Assembly (NCBI GenBank): GCA_024516155.1
Contig: JAJJXM010000065.1
Location: forward strand, 248,001 to 312,000
DNA from: Pyronema omphalodes
Taxonomy: Eukaryota; Ascomycota; Pezizomycetes; Pezizales; Pyronemataceae
Direction: 5' to 3'
DNA length: 64,000 nt
Part shown: positions 1-11,909 of the stretch, piece after piece
Numbering within the stretch: position 1 is the first letter of the stretch
Layout: the number at the start of each line of letters is the position of its first letter
Translations under genes and position numbers: made by a program
The notes under the pieces: generated by a model
Database searches by the model: none
Seen by the model: only the letters and a program-made list of their open reading frames with translations
Told to the model about the DNA's origin: nothing

Positions 1-844
1 ATTGGGGTATGGTATATGCCATAGCAGCCATGGAACGAGGAAGTAATAAAACAAGAAAGAAACAGAACCAAAGAGGAAGCCATACCAAGATAGAAAGCAT
101 GTATATGGCCCGGAAAATATCCCAGAAACGTAAGAATAAGGTTAATAAGAACTACACCGCAACCATCAGCATCCACATCCACATCCGCATCCGCATCCGC
201 ATCCGCATCCATATCTCAAAACTCGAGAGAAGAAGAAGAAGAAGAAGAAGAAGGAAGGTAGATCTTACAATCCATGCCACAACCAGCGACGAGGAGGACT
301 CCGAGGGGTGGAAGCTGGGGGTTTGTTAGTGTTGTTGGTTGTTGTTGGTTGTTGTTGGTTGTTGGTATTTACTTTTTCGTTGGCTGAGAGAAGGGGAGAA
401 GGAGAGAAAGGATAGAAGGAGAGAAGGGATAGAAGGAGAGAAGGGATAGAATGGGAGAAGGGACAGAAGGGAGAATGGGAGAAGGAATCGAAGGGGACAA
501 GGAGTACAAGGAGGGGCTTACGAAGATTGTTATAATGATTAGGAGGATTGCTGAACAAGCGCCCATTGTTTGTAGGTTTCCGTAGTGGGTGTTGAAGTAT
601 TGAGGTGTTGTAGTGTTGGGGATATGTCTTGTGTGGTTTTGGGTTGGTGGTTCGTGGTTTGCGGTTCGTGGTTCTTGTTTGTGGTCTGTGGTTCTGATTC
701 GTGGTTTAGGTTCCGGTTCGTAGTATGGTTCGTGCTTCGGTTCGAAATTCGTAGCCCGTAGCCCGTAACCCGTAATTCGAACGTCGCTTCAGTTGCAGTC
801 GTAGTCGTATTTGCAGCCGTAGTCGAAGCCGGTGCGTATATCTT

Positions 845-898
845 GCGAATCCAGCGAATCCAGCGAATCCAGCGAATCCAGCGAATCCAGCGAATCCA
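845..898. repeat. 9-bp tandem repeat, six units
   Basis: Six head-to-tail copies of GCGAATCCA form a clean minisatellite. Read on the minus strand it encodes a Trp-Ile-Arg run, which makes a false ORF look attractive. No spacer structure is present, so this is not a CRISPR array. Confidence 0.9.
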
Positions 899-1128
899 AC
901 ACAGCGTAATATTCAAGCAAACTATATTTCCACCTCCAGCCGTATGTTGGAATGGGGTGGGATGAAATAACAGAACAGCCCCCCCCCCCCCCCCGCCCAA
1001 TGACGTCAACTATGCGTCATGTTATTCGCACGTGCGTAGTCCGTAGTCATGGGTAATCACGTTACCATTAACGTCATGTATGTATACATATACAAAGGAA
1101 ATCGTTAACCCTTGACGGTATGTGGTTG

Positions 1129-1166
<38 letters not shown>

Positions 1167-1434
1167 GTCTACATTGTATGTATACAAGTTTATATATGTA
1201 AATGGAATGTGGTAAGGATAAAGGATACTGTTTTCGAAAAAAAAGATTGACAAGATTGACAAGATCAACAAGATCAACACCGTGCTGCCTGCCTGTGCTG
1301 CCTGCCTGTATATCTGTACATAAGAAAAGGATAAACACAGACATCTACAACCCAAGGTTATTTTTAAATATAAAATTTATAGGCTGTATGTAACCATACA
1401 CTAGATTTTCGAAGCCAGCTTAGATTAAACCATA

Positions 1435-1482
1435 ACTCGTGCCTAAAGGTGGTGGCGCTAGCCACCATCTTTAGGCACGAGT
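1435..1482. repeat. 22-bp near-perfect inverted repeat (hairpin)
   Basis: The arms are 1435-1456 and 1461-1482, with a 4-nt GCTA loop. The left arm begins ACTCGTGCCTAAAG and the right arm ends CTTTAGGCACGAGT. The only mismatch is one G opposite T, a wobble pair if transcribed. Neither flank is coding and no target-site duplication is obvious. It could be a cruciform, a small-RNA precursor, or the remnant of a palindromic element. Confidence 0.85.
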
Positions 1483-2293
1483 ACTCCGCATAACAAAATA
1501 TTCGCCACCTAATACCTAATACCGAGAACGTATACCATACCATACCATACCATACCATACCATACCATATCACGAAACGGTCGAAGCCGCGTCCGGAGGC
1601 CTATTACATGCAGAACTCAATATTAATTAATCCTTACCACATAAAAATAACTACTAAATAGTTTCTATAAGCAGAGCAGTTGTATGTATCATCCCCAAAC
1701 CCAACCCCAAATCCGAACCTCCGAGCCTCCGAACCTCCGAACCCCCCCAAAACCATAAGAATTAGCGTAAAGAAATCATTGTAAAGAATCAGACAGTGGG
1801 CTTGTTGTGGTTTCAAATTTCAAAGTTATACAATTATTGTCTGAAATCTAGCTTCTAGTCTTGCAGTCTTGCACGTGTGTACAAATTTGCAAATAGCAAT
1901 AGCAATCAAAGTATATGATTTATGATTCATAAGGCATCACTCGCCGCGCATCACCACAGAAACTCCAAAATACCGCTATCGTTGACATTCAAGACTGTTA
2001 TCATTACACACCTGACAAAAAATATACTCTATTACATGTACATTAAAAGAATCATAAAGCATTATGATAAACAAACCACTCAACATATCATGCCGAGAAC
2101 ATAATCCAATACCTACACATACAATATATCCATCTACTCATGACACTTCAACAAAAAACAAAAAAACAATTTCCGACTTCATATAACCACAATGCAAACT
2201 ACTGCATATAAACTCTTAAAAAAATTAGTGTAATATCATAATACTCTTAGCACTTTCTCTACCTCCAAAACCTCAAACATCCAATGTTTTGTT

Positions 2294-3583
2294 TCAGCGA
2301 ATTGGCGTCCGAAGAAAATTGCAAACAGCCCAGAGAAATTCGCAAGTGTTGCTTGTACTTGAGGATAGATGCGTAAATATATCCACGGGTGAATTCCCGT
2401 GGTAATCATACACAGCTGTTGAAGCACCTCTCAATAGAAGAAGCTTAGTGAGACAATTAGGATCTGTGGCGGATTGGCAGTTACAATGGTAGACTGCATG
2501 GTGAAGAGGGGTCCATCCATTAGGGCTAGGCAGATCGATATCCGCGCCGTGGTCTAGGAGAAGGTTCAATAGCTGTACTTGGTACTGAACATCGTTGCTA
2601 ATAACCGAGTGAAGGGCAGGAGTCCATGTCCGAGCCGCAATTGTGTCTTGATAATACTGGGTGTTCGAATGATCGAATGGAGCAGCATTGGGATCTGCAC
2701 CACTTTGTAGGAGAAATTCAACAAACTCTACAACCTCCTCTGAACTTGTTCGATTGATTGCTCCTAATAGAATAGTCTTTTCGTGTTCATAGACGTCATT
2801 AACCGATGCTCCATGGGCCAAAAGTAATTTTGCAAAAGGGATAAGTAAAAATTCAGGAAAGGTGCGGACAGTAAAAGGGAGTGCTCTCATTCCCCAAGGT
2901 CCAAGTCTTTGTGCATCTGCACCGTACTCCAATAGTTTCCGTACAATGTCGATATTTGGAATTTTACCTATGTGGTCTTTAGGTCCCTCCGAGGTCTTAC
3001 GCATTAATGCGTAGTGTAATGGTGTTAATTGTCCGTGATGATAGACGATTGTATGAAAGGAAGGGTAACAGCCTTGTACGTTTGCGCCTCGAGATAGTAA
3101 AAACCTAACCATTTCGAGATTTCCCAGATAAATAGCGTAAGAAAGGAGTGACCAGGGCTGGAAATCCTCAAAATCAGTGCATGGATCTGGTCTTGAAGGT
3201 CCGATGAAGCTTGTATAATTTGGGTTTGTTCTCGTGCAGAAGCTTGGTGAGAGTCCATGATTGAAAAATCGTTGCAGACAGGCTATATCGTTTGTTCTGA
3301 TGGGGATCATTGCTGGTATATCCAACCAACAATAGCAAATATGAGATCCGCCTACAGCTTTCATAATCTGCCGCAGTGTCTTAGCGCACTTGCATTTCCA
3401 ATCATTGGATTCGCGTATGCCACGTCTGAACTTTTTGCTAATAGATGGTCCTAATCCTTCTCTAGCTTGTCGACATGTGTGAGATAGTGCGAGATAATCA
3501 TTCGGCTGTAAGTTTTCCGCCACTTCGAGCCATAGTTCGAGAGGTAGAATCGATAACAGTAGACGATCCGGAGTACAAACCAT
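2294..3583 (-). CDS. F-box and ankyrin-repeat protein
   Basis: Single-exon gene of 429 aa counted from the Met at 3583; an in-frame Met at 3703 would add 40 low-complexity residues. I prefer 3583 because the F-box-like segment (LPLELWLEVAENLQPNDYLA, about residues 13-32) follows directly, as is usual. Downstream are several ankyrin units, visible as recurring LLxxGA pieces (FLLSRGANV, KLLEYGADA, LLLAHGASV, FLLQSGADP, LLLDHGADI, LLLRGASTA) and TPLHHAV/TPLHYAL helices. F-box proteins usually recruit substrates to SCF ubiquitin ligases, and the ankyrins would bind the substrate. That role is inferred from domains only; such proteins are numerous and fast-evolving in ascomycetes. No neighbour explains its target. 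Confidence 0.8.
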   Translation of the reverse strand: MVCTPDRLLLSILPLELWLEVAENLQPNDYLALSHTCRQAREGLGPSISKKFRRGIRESNDWKCKCAKTLRQIMKAVGGSHICYCWLDIPAMIPIRTNDIACLQRFFNHGLSPSFCTRTNPNYTSFIGPSRPDPCTDFEDFQPWSLLSYAIYLGNLEMVRFLLSRGANVQGCYPSFHTIVYHHGQLTPLHYALMRKTSEGPKDHIGKIPNIDIVRKLLEYGADAQRLGPWGMRALPFTVRTFPEFLLIPFAKLLLAHGASVNDVYEHEKTILLGAINRTSSEEVVEFVEFLLQSGADPNAAPFDHSNTQYYQDTIAARTWTPALHSVISNDVQYQVQLLNLLLDHGADIDLPSPNGWTPLHHAVYHCNCQSATDPNCLTKLLLLRGASTAVYDYHGNSPVDIFTHLSSSTSNTCEFLWAVCNFLRTPIR

Positions 3584-6500
3584 GTTGAATGATGAAGATG
3601 ATAAAAATATGGCGATTTGACGGACGTTGGGACGGTGATAAAGATAGAGAAGTAGAGATATTAATGATAAGGTCGACGTGGAGGTGTAGTGTCGATGGTC
3701 CAATGGACTTCCCGTGTAGCTCCAACATTTTTAAAAGTAAAGAGTCGCAGGGCCAGCTTCTAATCGAAGAGATGGTGCATATGATTATGCCGATGCATAC
3801 TTTACAGAGCGGACATGCGTCATTGACGGGATATTCACGGTATCCTCCACCCATTAGTAGCTCCATGCCGAATCCTGTGCCAGTCACATCAGAGTAAACA
3901 TGTCTGGTGTTTGAGAACGATATTTGTGCAAGATTAGACTGTATAATGAGTGGCAGTATTCTTGTTGGGCGGCGCTGATTCTCGTATCATGTGTGATGGG
4001 GAGAGATGAAAAGTGTTGTGTGACAAAAATTGAATGAAATAACGAGTCACCGAGGAACCGAATCCCAAACCCTTCTCGCTGGCATTCCGTTAAATTATCA
4101 CCGGTCATCGTGCTCTTTACCGGCTCTTATTGTAGAAAGTGCTGAGAAACTTATATTCAAATCTACTTGCTTTTTCCCTGAAGAAATGCATAGAGCATAG
4201 TAATTAACGAGCCTCGAGACGTCATTGCATGGCATTAGTAAGATGGCCCGTCCAACCCAAAAGGGTAACATCCCGTCGCCAACATCGTCACGTGAGCCCG
4301 GGGTCATGGCTGGTCCCATTCTCGCTGGAAGCATCCCTGTATGTAGATTCTCTACCGATTTCAGGCTGAAACAGGAATGTTATGATAATGGAAGGTCGAT
4401 AAAACAATGACCCACAGCTATCATTGTAGTAGATACACATTCGCTATTAATAGTAGGCAATATTAAGAGCTTGATGAACAGTGATGTAAAGGAAAAGATG
4501 TGGAAATATGAATATGATAAATATGAAAAGATTATACACAGTGGATGGCTATCCAAATAGATAGAGTTGAATAATGGATTGACTCAGAAGACAGAATGAT
4601 GCTGATTGGGCCGTTGATACTTTAGTTAGCATTGCATCTTCGGGAATTTCTAATAACAACCTTTTCCTTTCATACCAAGTACAACAGCGAGGCCTGGGAA
4701 ACGAGAGTTGGAAACAAACTCTTTTCGGCGTGCAAAACACTCCATTTCACTTCGTTTCGTCTTCAATCCTCTATAATTAGGCAAATATCTAGCAATGTCG
4801 TCGTGGTTTGCCTCTTTTTACCATAAATGACAACCGGGTCGTACAAACTTGTCATTCCGTGCAGCACATTTGAGTGCACCTCCAGGGTTGGTGGATTGGC
4901 ATGGCATCGTGTAAGCTGTGCATATTCCTTTACATAAACCCATTCTCGAACACGCAAACACCTTCCATACTAGCTCATTCTGCGACGTCCCGAATTCTGT
5001 ATGTATCTTCTTTGATTCTTTGCCGAATTTATCGGATGAAGAATTTTCGGAGTGACTGTATAAAAAGTATTTAGGAAATGAGTGTAGACGACTAAATTTG
5101 AGCACAGGCTGCGATGATATCAACAGATTCAAGAACGGCTAACCTCCCGATCGATCGATTTGGAATTCTCCGCGCTCGCACGCGCTTGGAGGATATATGT
5201 TCCTCGCTAGCTCCTAAGCTCGTGGTCTGGAATTTATCGCGAAACATCTTCCCCCGGACAAATCGATTGGGTGTTACAAAGCCGACTTCAGACAAGAAAA
5301 AAAAAAAAAAAAAAGAATGCAAATCTTTTATATTTCATCTGAGCACAGCCGAGTGGCGGGGGATGTATACGGTCTAGAGTAGACAACCATATCTTGACGA
5401 CGTCCAACGACACTCCTTCCTCTAAACGAGGAGGTAAGCGCTGTGTCGTTTCGGAGGGCTGAGTTTAATTCAAAAAGCGCTTTGTAGTTTTGCAGGTTTT
5501 GCACGCTTCTCCGTCAACCGCGACACGCTAGTTTTCACTGCAATTCACGTCAATCTGGAAAAATGACGGAAAGTTGGATGGAATGCATCATACGTAATTT
5601 TTCTGTTATTGATATCGCCTCACGGTAACTGAAATATCGAGCAATCAAAAGTCTCCATTTTCTCATGTCCGGTTCCTTATACTCAAAATCGCCATTTATA
5701 CTCAAAAGGTTGCATACGATTAATCAATAAAACAAACAAACAAAACCTTATACTCAAAAAGATCTACTGTTTTGTCATTTTTGTTTCTCTTTCCTTCAAC
5801 CAATACAGACTAGACTGTGTGTATTATTCTCCGATTGCCGTTATTCCTTTCAATATCTTTGTTCTCTTCTTTTCCCCTTCATAATTATATCGTCCGCTCC
5901 CTTTCGTAACATAACAATAATAATAATAAATAAAATATTTTCCTCTCCCCGTCATATAAATAATATCGTCCTATCTTCTCCTCCGCAAGCTTACATACCC
6001 CCCCCCCCCCCCAAAGAGCGCAGCGCTAGCGGCAACACCCACCGCACTCCTGACCTTGACATACTTGCATGCCCATGAGCGAGCGAGCGAACACACGAAC
6101 GAACCACACCAAGACCGCAAGATCGAGCACCCGCGACACAAGAACTTCCGCCCACGCTGCGCCAAATAAACCTCTCTCTCCCCGATTAGATCAACATACA
6201 CGCGAGCATTCAATCCCTCCAGCACTCCACCGCGCCACCTAGAATTCTGCCCGTATATCACACAAACGTCGTCCGTCGGAGCTATCACGGAAGGGGTTGG
6301 TTTATCTCGGTTCAGACATATATCTCTCAGCCCACCCACCCCCTCTGGGTTCGCAACCTTCTCGATAGTTTGCCAGCACTTCGACAACCGCTTCATTCGT
6401 CTTTAGCGGAGGATTACCCAATATTCGGCAAGCAAAACCTCATCAACGGATGCGATATCTGAATGGTTGATCCACATTTGAGCCCGTCCTTTCTCACTCA

Positions 6501-6615
6501 TATAAGCAGCTTGTGTATCACCCCGGTATAGGACATTTCGCCCACTTTTCAAGCAACCTCCTCCACCTAACATCCCCAACCACAACCAACTACTCTACCA
6601 ATCTATCGGCCCGTA
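3584..6615. other. Long intergenic region upstream of lid2
   Basis: I see no supportable gene in 3 kb. Scattered short frames lack homology, domains or splice context. One minus-strand frame ending at 4818 has six closely spaced cysteines but no signal peptide. Landmarks are an A18 run (about 5298), a nested inverted repeat (5406-5450), three copies of TTATACTCAAAA (about 5677-5760), AT-rich DNA, and a run of 15 C (5998-6012). The last few hundred bases before 6616 are C-rich with little G, as in fungal 5' UTRs, and probably hold the lid2 promoter. Confidence 0.6.
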
Positions 6616-9600
6616 ATGGTTTCTACTCCGACCTCGTCAGCCGCTGCCACTCCGGATGCCCGAGATGCCCGTCCTTCGCCGCGCGCTTCCTCCTCACGAA
6701 TGAGAGCGAACGGAGGCTCAACGCAAGGCGGAACTCCAGCTCCGCATGCTGTCCCTGGCGGTTACCAGACTGCGCCACTTAGCTCAAGAAAGGCACAGAG
6801 TCTAGATATGTCAACCGTTGAGAGGAGGAATCCTGGAGTAAAAGAGAATCCCAAGAGGATAAGACCACATGGGCTAACGGAGGCACCTACGTTTACGCCC
6901 ACCGAAGAGGAATTTAAGGATCCCATGGCATACATTAGAAGTATCGCGGAAGAGGGTCAAAAATATGGAATTATCAAAATTATTCCACCGGAATCTTGGA
7001 CTCCAGATTTTGGAATTGATACAGAGGTTAGTAAAACTCTTTTCCTGTCAACTTTTATCCGATTATTGCTGTAACCCCTCTGAAACAGCAGTTGTCACGG
7101 TTCCAAAAACAAAATGCTGACTTTAATAACAGCGTTTTCATTTCCGTACCAGACGTCAAGAACTGAATTCCGTAGAAGGAGGTACCAGAGCTAATTTGAA
7201 TTACCTCGATCAACTGGCAAAATACCATAAGCAGCATGGAACCACTCTCAACCGCTTCCCATCAGTTGATAAGCGCCCGTTGGATCTCTATCGGCTAAAA
7301 AAGGCTGTCGAAATACGTGGAGGTTTCGGCCCTGTTTGTAGAGGAAAGAAATGGGCGGAAATCGGAAGAGATTTAGGTTATTCCGGCAAGATAATGTCTA
7401 GTCTATCTACCTCTCTGAAGAATTCTTATCAACGATATCTACAACCATATGAAGAATGGGTAAAATCGGCAAAACCAGGTGTCCAGCAACAAATTGAAGC
7501 AGAATTTGGTGGACCGATAACACCTTCCCCAGGTGCTTCGCCACTGAAAAGGACTCCTCCCGACAAATCGCTAAATTCACCCGGTGGTAGCACCTTTGGT
7601 CCCGACTCCCCAGCGATTCGGGCATCATCGGCGCTTGTAGCGTCAATAGGCACTGCGGACATCAAGGGTGATATTGAGATGGGGAATACATCCTCGTTTG
7701 GAGGATTTCATCTTGCAAATGGAACTTCAGGTACTTTTACCCCTACCAGATCCTCAAAATCCTCGGCGGTTAACGCGGCCAACCATACAGAGGCAGGCAC
7801 TACACCCGCTTCCCACCGAAGCGAAGCAGGTAGCAGAAGAGAATCGCCCGGCGCGGATGGTTCGGCCGGATCTCCATTGAAACGTCAGCACAGTCAAGAA
7901 AACGGAAGCGAATGCGGTAGCACAACTGATAGCGTCACCCAAGACAGCGAGGGTGGTGAAAGGAGAAGCAAGCGGCTGAAAAAAGGTACGTACTCTTGGA
8001 TTTCTCAATTCGACGATCTCTTGACTTACCAAACTTGCATGGTAGAACCAGCTCCTATGGTTGCTGGGTCGCACATGACGTTGCATAAACCATCTTCAGT
8101 TCCCAGAACTATGGGTGAACGTGCCAGCAATAAGCAAGCCGGCGAGGTTTGTAGCCGAGATATTCCTTTTTTCGACGCACCTCTAATTGTACATCAGAAA
8201 TGTGAAAAATGTGGCCGCGGTGATGACATGATCAACCTTCTCCTATGCGACAGCTGCGATTACGGTTATCACATATACTGTTTGGACCCCCCGCTTAAAC
8301 AGATTCCCGAGCGCGACTGGTATTGCGACCGTTGTCTTGTCGGAACCGGAGAGTACGGATTTGCAGATGGGGAGATTTACTCATTGCGGCAATTCCAGGA
8401 AAAAGCAAACAACTTCAAGGAACTCTATTTTCAGAAGAAATTACCATTCGACCCAGTATTCAACAAGCCTCGCCAAGTTACCGAAGATGACGTCGAACGT
8501 GAATTCTGGAGACTAGTCGAGAGTGTCCATGAGACTGTTGAAGTCGAATACGGCGCGGATATCCACTCTACAACGCATGGCTCCGGTTTTCCTACAGTGG
8601 AACGTCACCCTACGAATCCCTATTCAACAGACCCATGGAATTTGAACATCCTTCCGCTGCATCCAGAATCTTTGTTCCGGCACATCAAGTCTGATGTCTC
8701 TGGAATGACCGTACCATGGCTGTATGTCGGCATGTGTTTCTCGACCTTCTGCTGGCACAATGAAGACCACTTTACCTACTCCGCCAACTACCAACATTTC
8801 GGTGCTACCAAGACCTGGTACGGCATTCCGGGTGAGGATGCCGATAAGTTTGAAGCTGCGATGCGGGAAGCTGTTCCGGAATTGTTTGAACAGCAGCCAG
8901 ATTTACTCTTCCAGTTGGTCACGTTACTTACCCCTGCGCACCTTCAGAAGGCTGGTGTTAGAGTCTACGCCTTGGACCAGCGCGCGGGTCAATTCGTTGT
9001 TACCTTCCCGAAGGCTTACCACGCAGGATTTAACCACGGATTCAACTTCAACGAGGCGGTTAATTTTGCGCCGTCTGATTGGGAACCGCATGGACAGGAG
9101 GGTGTCGAAAGATATCAGCGCTTCCGACGTGCTCCGGTCTTCTCACATGATGAACTACTACTCACTGCTGCAGCAAGAGACACCACTATAAAGACAGCTC
9201 AGTGGTTAGCACCGGCTCTAGAGCGGGTCATGACGAGAGAAATGGAACTACGAAACGGCATCCGAGAAGAAATCCCAGGGCTTCAGCAAATAATTATGGC
9301 CGATAACGAGGAGCTTGCCGAGGAGGAGTACCAATGCGGGGTGTGCAAAGTTTACTGTTACCTTTCACAGGTAGTTTGTGACTGCACAACGAACGTTTGC
9401 TGTCCTGCACACTACCGAGACATTTGCGATTGCGACAAAACTAAAGTCACCTTCCGCCTTCGTATGGACGACGAGAGCCTTGAGGAGTTGGTCAACAAAG
9501 TCAAAACGAAAGCTAATCTGCCTAGGGATTGGGCTAATAAGCTCAATCAGGTCATGGAAGAGACCCCTCAGCCACAGCTCAAAGTTTTGAAATCACTTCT

Positions 9601-11909
9601 CTCGGAGGGGGATAAGATTCCTTACTTTATCCCCGAACTAGCCCCTTTGAGAGCATTCGTCGAGAAAGCCCAGGAATGGGTCGATGAAGCTACTCCGTTC
9701 GTTTCTCGTAAGCAGACAAATCGAAGGAAAAATGAGAAGGCGTGGCGAAAAGATAGTGCGAAGAAAGCAGAGATGGAGGAGAAGGAGCAGTATTATCGAA
9801 AGTTGGATAATATGCTCAAACTCCTACAGGATGCGGAGAATCTTGGATTCTCGTGTCCGGAAATTGATTCTTTGACGGACCGCGCACAGCAGATAAGAGA
9901 CTTCCAAGTTAAAGCTCGCCATGCACTAGCTACTCCAGGTGCTTTAACAACTTGCAATTATGAGGAGCTTGTGGAACAGGGAAAGAACTTTAATGTCGAT
10001 CTTGCCGAAACCGATCTCTTGGAAAAAATCGTTAAACAACTGAAATGGGTCGACACCGCTCGCGAGATGAGGCAACGGCCATTGACTCTTGAAGACGTCG
10101 GAAAACTTATCAAACAAGGAACGGAACTCGGTATTCCAGACACCAATGACCAGGTCTTATACTATAAGCAGCAGAAAGACTCCGGAGAGATGTGGGAGGC
10201 CAAAGCTAAGGAACTAATGAGCATGGAACCCATTCATTTCCAACAACTAGAAGCTTTATCCAGCCAAGCATGCGCTCTTCCGGTCTCGAAAGAAACCCTT
10301 GCCCAGGTTGACCAGATTTTGAATAAACAACGCGAAGCCCACCGACAGATTGTATCGCTTTATGAAGCTAGTAAAGCAATGAATCTTAAAGATCGCCCGA
10401 AATATAAGGATGTCAAAGATGTCTTGGATGGATTGATGGAGTTACATAGCAAACCGGCTGGTACCATTGACTTGGAGAAGGAACAGAAACGTCATGAGGA
10501 CTGGATGAGAAGAGGAAAGAAGTTGTTTGGAAAAGCAAATGCTCCTCTTCATATTCTGATGCAGCACATGAACTATGTCATGCAGCGTAACGAACATTGC
10601 TTTGCTCTTGACGACAAACCTCGAACTCCTGTCGAGCCTTCTTCCAGAGAACCTAGTCCCGATGGAAATGGTAACGCAGCTTTTGGAGCGAATAATGGAA
10701 AGCCAAGAGAGGTTTTCTGTATTTGTCGCCAGCCTGAAGCGGGAATGATGATTGAATGTGAGGTCTGTCACGAATGGTATGTCCTCACCAGTTCAGTCAC
10801 TTCAGAATACCATGGAGCGTTTGCTAACGATGGAATAGGTATCACGGTAAATGTCTTAAAATCGCCCGTGGAAAGGTCAAGGAAGACGATAAATACACTT
10901 GCCCCATTTGCGACTACCGCGTCAAGATTCCCCGCGATGCCGCGCGCCCCAAGCTTGAGGAGTTGATCGAATGGCAGAGCGAGATTCCCTCCTTACCATT
11001 CATTCCTGATGAGGGTGGTGTGTTAAAATCCATCATCGACACCGCTCAGCAATTCCGGCAATTCGTCTCTTCTTACACGCAAAACGCCGTTGGACTCACC
11101 ATGGCAGAATGCGCGACCATGCGTTTCTACCTCCGCAAGATTGAAGGAGCCGAAATTCTTTTGGCATTTGAAACGAATTTCTTCAGACAGGAGCTGCATA
11201 AATGGTCTCCGATTGCTCCGGAACCCCCTCCAAACATCATGTCCTCCGCTAGCACAAGAAAGCCAAGACCAACGAAGCAGCAAAAGCTCATTGCCCAACT
11301 CGGCCTTAAGAGCGCAGAGGAACTGCCGCCACAGTTTAGGACCAAGGCTCATGTGTTTAGGAAGAAGAGTGTAGAAGCCAGTGGCATGTATCCCAACGAG
11401 GCCTAGCTCTAGCCGCTTCGGACTGTATAAATAGTAACGTTAACTAATAAAACATAGATTCTTCATCCTCTCCAAGTTCCTCTCAACAACCAGCTTTCGA
11501 TTACTCTCGTTACTCAGCTACTAGTCCTTCCCCCGGCTTTCCTACTCATAACATGATGTCGCCGCCTTCTACCTACCGTCCTACATCTCCTGTCCTTTCT
11601 GCCAATCCAGGCCGCGGACAAACATTAGATCCCGCTCTCTTCAACCCCCCCAACTTTGGCCGACGAGGAAGAGAAGTCAGTCCCTCAGCCTACGGTAACG
11701 CGTTGATAAACCCTGCGGCAAGATCAGACGCAATGAATGATGCAGCAAGAGTTGCATTGAGAAATGGTGCGGAGTCTAGAGATGCTATTCGGAATCAACA
11801 GGCGGAAGTCGATAATATGTTTGATCAACTGACTAATCATGATGATCCGGAGTTGACGGAAAGATCTGCGGGTGGTGGGGAACAGTTTTTGGAGGAGTTT
11901 TTGACGTAG
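6616..11909 (+). CDS. lid2: KDM5/Lid2-type histone H3K4 demethylase
   Basis: Best model joins 6616-7026, 7133-7985, 8046-10776, 10839-about 11380 and 11458-11909 (about 1,660 aa). Domain order is that of the KDM5 family: JmjN (about 88-132), ARID (about 160-255), PHD finger (474-518), JmjC, C5HC2 zinc finger (about 850-905), PLU-1 helical region (about 915-1240) and a second PHD (about 1311-1360) split by an intron. The JmjC iron ligands are present: His659 and Glu661 in CWHNEDH and His747 in AYHAGFNHG, so an active Fe(II)/2-oxoglutarate demethylase of methylated H3K4 in the nucleus is expected. The 60-nt intron 7986-8045 is stop-free and in frame. The last junction is unsettled: the frame from 11458 is clearly coding (Ser/Pro/Tyr-rich) and follows a good branch site and CATAG, but no strong donor fits its phase. 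Confidence 0.93.

Larger units (their letters stand above)
1..2293. other. Gene-free, repeat-rich left end
   Basis: No convincing gene is visible. The stretch is a mosaic of simple repeats: CATCCG units (about 170-213), GAA units (228-256), a GTTGTTG tract (about 326-365), a purine-rich minisatellite with a roughly 15-nt period (about 390-490), 9-nt units (845-898), 16 C (979-994), TATATG units (about 1129-1168) and CATAC units (about 1530-1570). Open frames here are low-complexity readings of these repeats. A strong hairpin at 1435-1482 is listed separately. A CRE-like TGACGTCA lies near 1002 and a CACGTG near 1030, with no adjacent gene to regulate. Confidence 0.7.

Noticed and set aside
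539..1009. Minus-strand 156-aa frame with WIR repeats
   Set aside because: The frame is a reading of the 9-bp minisatellite and neighbouring degenerate repeats; no domain or splice context.
5971..6396. Minus-strand 141-aa frame upstream of lid2
   Set aside because: Runs through a 15-C homopolymer, has no recognisable family, and overlaps the probable lid2 promoter and 5' UTR.
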